Shown: positions 1 through 4,920 of the stretch, one piece after another
Position numbering within the stretch: the stretch's first letter is position 1
Layout of the letters: every line of letters starts with the position of its first letter
Source of the DNA: DASZHA01 sp049644325
GTDB taxonomy: Bacteria > Chloroflexota > Dormibacteria > DASZGP01
Assembly (NCBI GenBank): GCA_049644325.1
Contig: JBARRR010000033.1
Location: 1 to 6,009 of the forward strand
Reading direction: 5' to 3'
DNA: 6,009 nt
Program-made: the position numbers and the translations under genes
Notes under the pieces: generated by a model
The model's database searches: none
Seen by the model: only the letters and a program-made list of their open reading frames with translations
Told to the model about the DNA's origin: nothing

Positions 1-222
1 CCCGACGCCAAGATCCTGGCGGCGCCGGCCGGCGACCCGCGGATCTCGTGGGGCGACCTTGACGACGTGCCCCACCACATCCGGCTGGAGATAGGGCACT
101 TCTTCGACGTCTACAAGGACCTGGAACCGGGAAAGTCGACCGATACCCGGGGTTGGTCTGGGCGGCGAGCGGCGGTCGAGGAGATCGAGGAGTCGCGCAA
201 GCGGTTCAAGGCGCAGCCCTAG
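1..222 (+). CDS. ppa: Inorganic pyrophosphatase, C-terminal part
   Basis: Soluble family I inorganic pyrophosphatase, which hydrolyses pyrophosphate to two phosphates in the cytoplasm and pulls biosynthetic reactions forward. Only the last 73 codons are in the window; the start lies upstream. The fragment opens with PDAKILAAP, whose Asp2 and Lys4 correspond to the metal-binding Asp102 and catalytic Lys104 of the E. coli enzyme. HFFDVYKDLEPGK (residues 33-45) contains the Tyr-Lys pair (38-39) that binds phosphate (Tyr141/Lys142 in E. coli). The RGW and the charged C-terminal helix are also typical. The TAG stop at 220-222 shares bases with the stop of the opposing DinB gene, leaving no room for a separate terminator. 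The residue correspondences are from family knowledge. The identification is secure; the gene is cut only by the window edge. Confidence 0.95.
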   Translation, partial: PDAKILAAPAGDPRISWGDLDDVPHHIRLEIGHFFDVYKDLEPGKSTDTRGWSGRRAAVEEIEESRKRFKAQP

Positions 223-740
223 CCGGCCACCGCCTTCAGGGTCTTGCGCATCTGGTCAAAGTGAAAGACGTCGTGGCCGGCGAGCATCCGGTAGGTGGTC
301 TCCAGGGACTCGCGGCCGCGCTCGCTGTGCTTCCCGGAGCGCTGCCGCTCCTCCGCGCTGAGCGATCGCCACAGCGCGACATTAACCGGGCGCAGCATCT
401 CCAGGGCTCGCAATAGAGGCTCGGGCTCGGCCTCGTTGTATCGCTGGGTCCGAACGAACTCGTCCTGGTCGTAGCCGGCCAGCTGCACGTCCTCCTCGCC
501 CAGGATCATCCGCATACGAACGCCCTGCATCAGCTCGGCGTCGACCATGTGGCCGAGCAGCTCGAGCACCGACCACTCCCCCTCCGCGGGCCGGGTGCGC
601 AGTTTATTGCCGGCCCCCTCGACGATCTCGCGCACGGTCGCCGGCGCCTTCAGCATCGCTTCCGATGGGTCGCCCTCGCCCGCGAGCCTGAACATCAGCT
701 CGCGGTATGTATGGCCTTCGGTCACGGGATCGATGGTCAC
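219..740 (-). CDS. DinB-superfamily (DinB_2) metal-binding protein
   Basis: A 173-residue protein of the DinB/YfiT-like four-helix bundle superfamily. Members usually bind a divalent metal through three histidines; some are thiol S-transferases and many have no known substrate. The expected triad is visible: His64 in the LLGHMVDAE helix after the EWSVLELLGH motif, and His156 and His160 in the AGHDVFHFDQM motif. Full family length is present. The start is the GTG at 740, because AGGAGG lies 7 bases upstream (748-753); an in-frame ATG at 779 would add 13 residues with no ribosome binding site. The gene faces ppa tail-to-tail and is divergent from the membrane-protein gene at 821. No promoter -35 box is convincing. 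The fold assignment is confident; the reaction is unknown, and detoxification or thiol transfer would be inference. Confidence 0.88.
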   Translation of the reverse strand: MTIDPVTEGHTYRELMFRLAGEGDPSEAMLKAPATVREIVEGAGNKLRTRPAEGEWSVLELLGHMVDAELMQGVRMRMILGEEDVQLAGYDQDEFVRTQRYNEAEPEPLLRALEMLRPVNVALWRSLSAEERQRSGKHSERGRESLETTYRMLAGHDVFHFDQMRKTLKAVAG

Positions 741-820
741 GACTCTTCCTCCTGTTCGTCGGTCTGATATTAGGGGCACCTCCCCGGCGGCGGACGACCC
801 TCACGTACTGAGCTGCGGGG
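741..820. promoter_or_regulatory. Divergent intergenic region
   Basis: This 80-base gap separates the divergent starts of the DinB gene (740, -) and the membrane-protein gene (821, +), so it should carry promoters for both. The only A+T-rich patch is at 765-773. It reads TAATAT on the minus strand at 772-767, a possible -10 box for the DinB gene that would put transcription about 20 bases ahead of its GTG. No credible -35 hexamer lies at the right spacing on either strand. I place the promoters here by position rather than by motif. Confidence 0.4.
748..753 (-). promoter_or_regulatory. Ribosome binding site deciding the DinB start
   Basis: AGGAGG on the minus strand, separated by 7 bases from the GTG at 740. 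It is the best Shine-Dalgarno match on this side and supports GTG over the upstream ATG at 779, which would place this site inside the coding sequence. Confidence 0.85.
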
Positions 821-1243
821 ATGGCTGAAAGGGAGCGCAGCCGGCTGCCGGTGTTGTTCGCGGACCGGCCGACGGGGGTGCAGCTGCTGCTGGTCTTGGT
901 GGTGCCGCTGGTCTTCGGTGTCATCTGCGGCGCCGTGCTCGGCCCGGTCGTGGTGGTGTACCTGGTGCTGCAGCTGGTCGCCGCGATCGGCGGGATCATT
1001 GGCGGCCTCGAGCACCGGCGGACCTCGGAGGCGACCGTCCGAGGACTGGCTGCCGGCCTGACCTTCGGGCTCGCGATCCTGGGCACCCACGTGCTCTTGC
1101 ACGGCGATGACCACCAGCTGCTGGGCCAGGACCCGCTGCTGCTGCCCTGGCTCACGGGCCTGTTCGGCGCATTCTTTGCCGTCCTGGGCTCGTTCCTGCG
1201 ACGGTGGCTCGAGCGCCGGATGGCCTCGAAGGCCGCCGGGTAG
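821..1243 (+). CDS. Small four-helix membrane protein, unknown function
   Basis: A 140-residue protein I do not recognise. After a charged N-terminus, MAERERSR, hydrophobic segments lie at about residues 19-40, 41-62, 73-93 and 106-126, followed by a basic tail (RRWLERRMASK). This fits an inner-membrane protein with four helices and both ends in the cytoplasm by the positive-inside rule. The loop between helices 3 and 4 carries His90, His94, Asp96, Asp97 and His98, an unusual cluster that could bind metal, though this is inference. The ATG at 821 has only a GCGGGG run directly before it, so initiation is weak or leaderless. Its TAG stop abuts the ATG of the next gene, so the two are probably cotranscribed and translationally coupled. 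It could be a DUF-type or TIGR-type membrane family; a profile search would decide. Confidence 0.75.
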   Translation: MAERERSRLPVLFADRPTGVQLLLVLVVPLVFGVICGAVLGPVVVVYLVLQLVAAIGGIIGGLEHRRTSEATVRGLAAGLTFGLAILGTHVLLHGDDHQLLGQDPLLLPWLTGLFGAFFAVLGSFLRRWLERRMASKAAG

Positions 1244-1714
1244 ATGGGCAAGCGCCAATTCACATACGCCGAGGACACGACCGTGCCGCCGGAGCGGGTG
1301 ATCGGCGCGTTGACCGACTTCAGCGAGCGGCGGCCTGAGATCTGGCCGGCGCTCAGCGCCGGCAGGTACAAGCTGCTGGAGCAGGGGGACCGTACCGCCC
1401 TGGTCCGCGAGGGGACCGCCACGGGCTGGGCCGAGGAGCGCTACGACTGGTCGGAGCCGGGGGTGGTGCGCATTACCTGCCAGGGCGGCAACTTCCTGAA
1501 CCCCGGCACGGAGTGGATCTATCGGGTCACCCCGCTAGACGCCGGCGGGAGCCACGTGGACGTTGACATCACGCGCGATTACAAGGGAGCGCATGGACTG
1601 TTCTGGGAGACGGTGATCCGGTCGATGGGCGGGGGGAAATTACTGGGCCGCTACCTGCGGCAGACGCTCGACATCCTGGAAAAGGAAGAAGCTACGGCGA
1701 CGCGGAGCGGCTGA
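1244..1714 (+). CDS. SRPBCC (START-like/polyketide cyclase-type) protein
   Basis: A 156-residue cytoplasmic protein with the SRPBCC helix-grip pattern. It begins with a beta strand and VPPERVIGALTDFSERRPEIWP (residues 14-35), resembling the VWxxLTDfxxyPxW opening of Polyketide_cyc2 members. A run of antiparallel strands follows to about residue 110, with a GTEWIYRVTPL strand and a VDVDITRDY strand. A long C-terminal helix closes the cavity (about 118-147, GLFWETVIRS to LDILEKEE). These folds bind small hydrophobic ligands; no ligand can be read from the sequence. Translation starts at the ATG immediately after the TAG of the membrane-protein gene, with no ribosome binding site of its own, which implies coupling to that gene. 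The pairing suggests a membrane-associated or lipid-related job, but that is inference. Confidence 0.8.
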   Translation: MGKRQFTYAEDTTVPPERVIGALTDFSERRPEIWPALSAGRYKLLEQGDRTALVREGTATGWAEERYDWSEPGVVRITCQGGNFLNPGTEWIYRVTPLDAGGSHVDVDITRDYKGAHGLFWETVIRSMGGGKLLGRYLRQTLDILEKEEATATRSG

Positions 1715-1739
1715 AGTAGTAGAACGCCGCGAGGTCCCG

Positions 1740-1767
1740 GCCTGGCTGCCAAGGCGACGAGCCTGGC
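1740..1767 (+). repeat. 7-bp direct repeat ahead of the ECF-type promoter
   Basis: GCCTGGC occurs at 1740-1746 and again at 1761-1767, 21 bases apart (two helical turns), ending 4 bases before the TGTCGA box at 1772. The spacing would place two bound proteins on one face of the helix. In DNA this rich in G+C, two 7-mers can recur by chance, so regulation is only a possibility. Confidence 0.3.
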
Positions 1768-1771
1768 GCCC

Positions 1772-1800
1772 TGTCGATCTGGCCTGACCCCCTTCGTATA
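1772..1800 (+). promoter_or_regulatory. Candidate ECF42-type sigma promoter
   Basis: TGTCGA at 1772-1777 and CGTATA at 1795-1800 are separated by exactly 17 bases, placing a transcription start near 1806 and giving a leader of about 65 nt before the YCII/DGPF gene. From memory of work on Streptomyces venezuelae ECF42 factors, their target promoters carry TGTCGA at -35 and CG(A/T)C at -10. The -35 match is exact and the -10 matches at CGT but not at the last base. The site lies in the only gap ahead of the DGPF-sigma pair, where an autoregulated ECF42 promoter is expected. Other TGTCGA copies in the window fall inside coding sequences. Confidence 0.65.
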
Positions 1801-1810
1801 GGAGGTGACA

Positions 1811-1827
1811 GGCCGGAAATGCCGGCC
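1811..1827 (+). repeat. Inverted repeat 1 in the YCII leader
   Basis: GGCCGG (1811-1816) and CCGGCC (1822-1827) form a perfect 6-bp all-G/C stem with a 5-base AAATG loop. If transcription starts near 1806 it lies at the very 5' end of the leader RNA, where it could stabilise the message. It is not followed by a T-run, so it is not a terminator. Confidence 0.6.
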
Positions 1828-1840
1828 ACCGGACACAGCA

Positions 1841-1856
1841 GGCAAGATCTCTTGCC
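1841..1856 (+). repeat. Inverted repeat 2 next to the YCII ribosome binding site
   Basis: GGCAAGA (1841-1847) and TCTTGCC (1850-1856) are a perfect 7-bp inverted repeat with a 2-base centre; as RNA it would form a 6-bp stem with a 4-base ATCT loop. It ends one base before the AGGAGG at 1858, so it could modulate ribosome access. As a near-continuous palindrome it could equally be a DNA operator. No terminator T-run follows. Confidence 0.6.
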
Positions 1857-1857
1857 C

Positions 1858-1863
1858 AGGAGG
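1858..1863 (+). promoter_or_regulatory. Ribosome binding site of the YCII/DGPF gene
   Basis: AGGAGG, followed by a 7-base spacer (AAAAAGA) and the ATG at 1871. This is one of the two strongest initiation signals in the window. It fixes the start at 1871 rather than at the in-frame GTG at 1805, which would add 22 unrelated residues. Confidence 0.92.
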
Positions 1864-1870
1864 AAAAAGA

Positions 1871-2224
1871 ATGAACCAGTACATGCTCAGCGTTTACTCG
1901 GTCGATGGCGAGCCCGAGCCGACCGAGGATGAGATGAAGAAGGTCTACAAAGACGTCGACGACTTCAACGCCGAGCTGAAGTCGGCCGGCGGCTGGGTCT
2001 TTGCCGGCGGTCTGCTCCCCCACACCACCTCCACCACCGTCCAGGTCAAGGACGGCGACGTGCTCACCACCGACGGCCCCTTCGCCGAGGGCAAGGAGCA
2101 TATCGGCGGCTTCTGGGTCATCCAGGCTGAGGACCTCGACGCCGCTTTGGCCTGGGCGTCCAAGGCCACCGTGGCGTGCGCGGGACCGGTCGAAGTCAGG
2201 CCTTTCGAGGCTGACGCGGGCTGA
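1871..2224 (+). CDS. YCII-related (DGPF-domain) protein
   Basis: A 117-residue single-domain protein of the YCII-related superfamily, the ferredoxin-like alpha/beta fold distantly related to muconolactone isomerase. The family hallmark TTDGPFAEGKEHIGGFWVI spans residues 66-84, with the DGPF tetrapeptide at 68-71. It follows MNQYMLSVY (strand 1), an N-terminal helix and GGWVFAGGLLP (40-50). The DLDAALAWASK helix (88-98) and the GPVEVRPF strand (105-112) complete the fold. DGPF proteins are the classic genomic partners of ECF42 sigma factors and usually their regulatory targets; their biochemical role is not established. The ECF42 gene starts 8 bases after this stop, so the two almost certainly share a transcript from the promoter at 1772-1800. 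Confidence 0.93.
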   Translation: MNQYMLSVYSVDGEPEPTEDEMKKVYKDVDDFNAELKSAGGWVFAGGLLPHTTSTTVQVKDGDVLTTDGPFAEGKEHIGGFWVIQAEDLDAALAWASKATVACAGPVEVRPFEADAG

Positions 2225-2232
2225 GCTCACAG

Positions 2233-3450
2233 GTGCCGGAGGTCCAGGCTTCCGAGATCGAACGTGTATTCCGTGAGGAGTACGGTCGCGCGGTCGCGGT
2301 CCTGGTGCGGGCGTTTGGCGACATCGACATCGCCGAGGAGGCGGTCCAGGACGCGTTCACCGTTGCGGTGCAGCGGTGGCCCGACACCGGTCCGCCTCCC
2401 AGCCCCGCCGGCTGGATCATCACCACCGCCCGCAACCGGGCCATCGACCGCCTGCGGCGTGAAGCCTCCCGTGAGGACCGGCACGCGCAGGCCGCCCTGC
2501 TCCACGCCGATCACGAGCCGATTGACGAGGGCCCCATGCGGGATGAACGCCTCCGCTTGATCTTCACCTGCTGCCACCCCGCGCTGGCGCAGGCCGTGCA
2601 GGTCGCCCTGACCCTGCGGCTGTTGGGAGGTCTGACGACGGCGGAGATCGCCCGCGCCTTCATCGTTCCCGAGGCGACCATGGCCCAACGCCTGGTGCGC
2701 GCCAAGAACAAGATCCGCGATGCCCACATCCCCTACCGGGTCCCAGGCGAGGCCGAACTGCCGGCGCGGTTACGCGCGGTGCTGGCCGTTCTCTACCTGA
2801 TCTTCAACGAGGGCTATGCGGCCAGCTCGGGGGACGAGCTGGCGCGCGGCGAGCTGTGCGTCGAGGCGATCCGACTGACCCGCGTCCTGGTCGAGCTGAT
2901 GCCGGACGAGATGGAGGCCCATGGCCTGCTGGCGCTGATGTTGCTGATCGAATCGCGCCGGGGAAGCCGCAGCACTCCCGCTGGTGACCTCGTGCTCTTG
3001 TCCGACCAGGACCGCGCGCTCTGGGATCAGGAGATGATCGCTGAGGGCCAGGCCGTCGTCAGCCGGTGTCTGCAGCGCAACCAGCCGGGGACGTACCAGG
3101 TCCAGGCGGCGATCAACGCCGTCCATAGCGACGCGAAGATCGCGGCCGACACCGACTGGGGACAGATCGTTCAGCTCTACGACCAGCTGATGGATCTCAC
3201 CCCGACGCCCGTGGTGGCCCTCAACCGCGCGGTGGCGGTGGCCGAGGTCGAAGGTTCTGAGGCGGCGCTTGGGATTGTCGATGGCCTCGATCTCGGCGAC
3301 TACTACCTCTTCCACGCAGTCCGGGCCGACCTGCTTAGCAGGTTGGGGCGCAATGGCGAAGCGACCGTAGCCTACGACGCCGCGATCGCGCTCACAACCA
3401 ACAATGTCGAGCGGGGGTTCCTGGAGCGCGCCCGCCGGGTCAACGCCTAG
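2233..3450 (+). CDS. ECF42-type RNA polymerase sigma factor with C-terminal extension
   Basis: A 405-residue extracytoplasmic-function sigma factor. Region 2 spans about residues 11-78: a core-binding helix with DIDIAEEAVQDAFTVAVQRWP (30-50), then PAGWIITTARNRAIDRLRR (58-76) for -10 recognition. Region 4 lies at about 103-166, with RLIFTCCHPAL (108-118) and the LTTAEIARAFIVPEATMAQRLVRAK helix-turn-helix (134-158) that reads the -35 box. After it comes the extension peculiar to this group: the YLIFNEGY signature (188-195), a helical domain of the DUF6596 type, and TPR-like helices at about 325-400. ECF42 factors have no cognate anti-sigma, and the extension was reported to be needed for activity. 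The GTG start lies 8 bases after the YCII stop without a clear ribosome binding site, suggesting translational coupling. The length is normal and no break is seen. Confidence 0.93.
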   Translation: MPEVQASEIERVFREEYGRAVAVLVRAFGDIDIAEEAVQDAFTVAVQRWPDTGPPPSPAGWIITTARNRAIDRLRREASREDRHAQAALLHADHEPIDEGPMRDERLRLIFTCCHPALAQAVQVALTLRLLGGLTTAEIARAFIVPEATMAQRLVRAKNKIRDAHIPYRVPGEAELPARLRAVLAVLYLIFNEGYAASSGDELARGELCVEAIRLTRVLVELMPDEMEAHGLLALMLLIESRRGSRSTPAGDLVLLSDQDRALWDQEMIAEGQAVVSRCLQRNQPGTYQVQAAINAVHSDAKIAADTDWGQIVQLYDQLMDLTPTPVVALNRAVAVAEVEGSEAALGIVDGLDLGDYYLFHAVRADLLSRLGRNGEATVAYDAAIALTTNNVERGFLERARRVNA

Positions 3451-3456
3451 GCCAGC

Positions 3457-4884
3457 TCAGCCGGAGAGGCGCCTGACGCGACGCCGGGTCGCCAGGGAGG
3501 TCACCAGCAGGAAGCCACTGATCACCGCGATTACAGCGGCCAGCCCGTGAAGACCGTCGCTCGTCACGTTCCTCCCGAAGAAAAGCCCGATCAGGCTGGT
3601 GGCGAGGATGGCGCCGACGTATCGGAAGGTTTGGAATAGGCCGGCCGCGGCCCCGGTACTCTCGGGCGGCGACGCCTCGTAGAGGGCCGCCTGCATGCCC
3701 ATGTTGTTGAAGCCGTTGGGCAGGCCGAGGACCGCGGCGATTGCGACCAGGCCGAGCACGCCGGTGTCGTTGCCCGCCAGCAGCAGCGACGCGGTCCCGG
3801 CGACCAGGCCGATGCCGCCCAGCAACAGCGGCAGCCGGGTGCCGACGCGGCGGAGCAGCCACGCCGCCACCGGGATCGAGGCGATTCCGATCCCAGTGAT
3901 CGGCAGGATCAACAGACCGACCTGGCCGGGGTTGAAGCCGCGCGCCTGCTCCAGCCAGATCGGGATCCCGAAGAAGATGCTGTAGAAGACGACATTCAGG
4001 GCCGCGAACTGGATGAACACCCCGACCAGCGCCCGGTTGCGGGCCAGCATCCGCACGTCGACAAACGGCTTGGGCTGAGAGCGCTCGCGGAGGATAAAGA
4101 GGGCGAGGGCGACCAGCGCGGTGGGCAGCAGCGGCCAGATCGGCTGCTGGTCGCCGGCGGACAGAAGGAAGCCGAGGAGCGTCACCACGGTGACGGCGAA
4201 CAGGCCCAACCCAGGGAGGTCCAAAGACTCCAGTAGGTGGCGGGGTGAGGTGTGGCCTGACGGGGGATCGGCAGAGACCGACGTCAGCGCCAGCACCAGC
4301 CCGACAGCGATGACCGGCAGGTTGGCGGCGAAGATGCCGCGCCAGCCAAAGGTCGCCACCAGCAGCCCACCAACCACGGGGCCCATCGCCGCCGTTGTGA
4401 AGCCGGCGAAGGAGAGGACCCCCAGCGGGCCCGCAACGTCGCCGCCACGGCGCCCGCCCACCTCGCGCCGGATCAGCGCCAGCGCCGCGGGATAGGTGGC
4501 GGAGCTGCCGATGGCCATGACCACCCGGGCGAGCACCAGCAGAGCGAACGTGGGGGCCAAGGCCGCGGCCGCGCCTGACACCCCGACCAGCGCCACGCCG
4601 AAGACGAATGTCCGTCGCGGTCCAACCGCATCCGCCAGCCGCCCCATCAGGGGCTGCCCGATGGCCGCCGCAACGAAGAATCCCGCGATCAGCAAGGAGA
4701 CCACCCCGACGCTGACCTGGAAGTCGTGGGCGATCGGCACCAGCGCGACCGCGATCATCGAGGAGTTCAGCGGGTTGAGCGATGTGCCGACGAGGAGGGT
4801 GGCGAGGAACCGCCGGGAGACCGGCCGCGGCGCGTCCGCCGCGCTCTTAGGTGGGGCTTCGTCTACGGCGGCCTCGGAGTCCAT
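3457..4884 (-). CDS. MFS drug/metabolite exporter, DHA2 (14-helix) type
   Basis: A 475-residue major facilitator superfamily permease, probably a proton-driven exporter in the cytoplasmic membrane. About 14 hydrophobic segments can be counted, which fits the DHA2 (EmrB/QacA-like) family. Motif A of the helix 2-3 loop is clear: GRLADAVGPRR (residues 81-91). Motif C, the antiporter signature, appears as AMGPVVGGLL in helix 5 (about 166-175). The helix-1 motif usually written LDxTIVNVALP reads LNSSMIAVALVP (about 39-50), with Asn in place of the acidic residue, so proton coupling may differ. The ATG at 4884 is preferred over a TTG one codon upstream; neither has a good nearby ribosome binding site. 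It lies 20 bases after the DMT permease stop with a hairpin between them, and its own stop is 6 bases from that of the convergent sigma gene. The substrate is unknown. Confidence 0.92.
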   Translation of the reverse strand: MDSEAAVDEAPPKSAADAPRPVSRRFLATLLVGTSLNPLNSSMIAVALVPIAHDFQVSVGVVSLLIAGFFVAAAIGQPLMGRLADAVGPRRTFVFGVALVGVSGAAAALAPTFALLVLARVVMAIGSSATYPAALALIRREVGGRRGGDVAGPLGVLSFAGFTTAAMGPVVGGLLVATFGWRGIFAANLPVIAVGLVLALTSVSADPPSGHTSPRHLLESLDLPGLGLFAVTVVTLLGFLLSAGDQQPIWPLLPTALVALALFILRERSQPKPFVDVRMLARNRALVGVFIQFAALNVVFYSIFFGIPIWLEQARGFNPGQVGLLILPITGIGIASIPVAAWLLRRVGTRLPLLLGGIGLVAGTASLLLAGNDTGVLGLVAIAAVLGLPNGFNNMGMQAALYEASPPESTGAAAGLFQTFRYVGAILATSLIGLFFGRNVTSDGLHGLAAVIAVISGFLLVTSLATRRRVRRLSG

Positions 4885-4888
4885 CAAT

Positions 4889-4920
4889 GGAGGCTAGCCG
4901 AAGGTCAGACGGCTTCCTCC
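4889..4920 (-). repeat. Imperfect inverted repeat at the DMT-MFS junction
   Basis: On the minus-strand transcript, GGAGG-A-AGCCG pairs with CGGCT-AG-CCTCC, giving two 5-bp stems around a small internal loop, with a 9-base terminal loop. That loop contains the TGA of the DMT gene (4907-4905). The hairpin buries an AGGAGG and ends 4 bases before the MFS ATG. No T-run follows, so it is not an intrinsic terminator. A ribosome finishing the DMT gene would open it, which would couple translation of the two permeases. Confidence 0.6.

Noticed and set aside
741..779. Longer DinB start at the minus-strand ATG at 779 (13 extra residues).
   Set aside because: The AGGAGG at 748-753 sits 7 bases ahead of the GTG at 740, and the extra residues do not look like the family N-terminus.
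604..1422. Long minus-strand open frame of 272 codons across the membrane-protein gene.
   Set aside because: The product is Ser/Arg/Pro-rich low-complexity sequence without a recognisable fold, antisense to two genes with better coding character; GC-rich DNA produces such frames.
1749..1766. Hairpin CCA-A-GGC / GCC-TGG after the SRPBCC gene as a possible terminator.
   Set aside because: The stem is only 6 bp with a bulge, it is not followed by a T-run, and it lies 34 bases past the stop next to the ECF promoter.
1800..1932. A perfect anti-16S match AGGAGGTGA (1800-1808) followed by a small ORF from the ATG at 1819 to the TGA at 1932 (37 codons), a possible leader peptide.
   Set aside because: The 11-base gap from AGGAGGTGA to the ATG is long, the predicted transcription start near 1806 lies inside the ribosome-site match, and the ORF runs out of frame into the well-supported YCII gene. 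Its composition is Arg-rich, as in GC-rich shadow frames.
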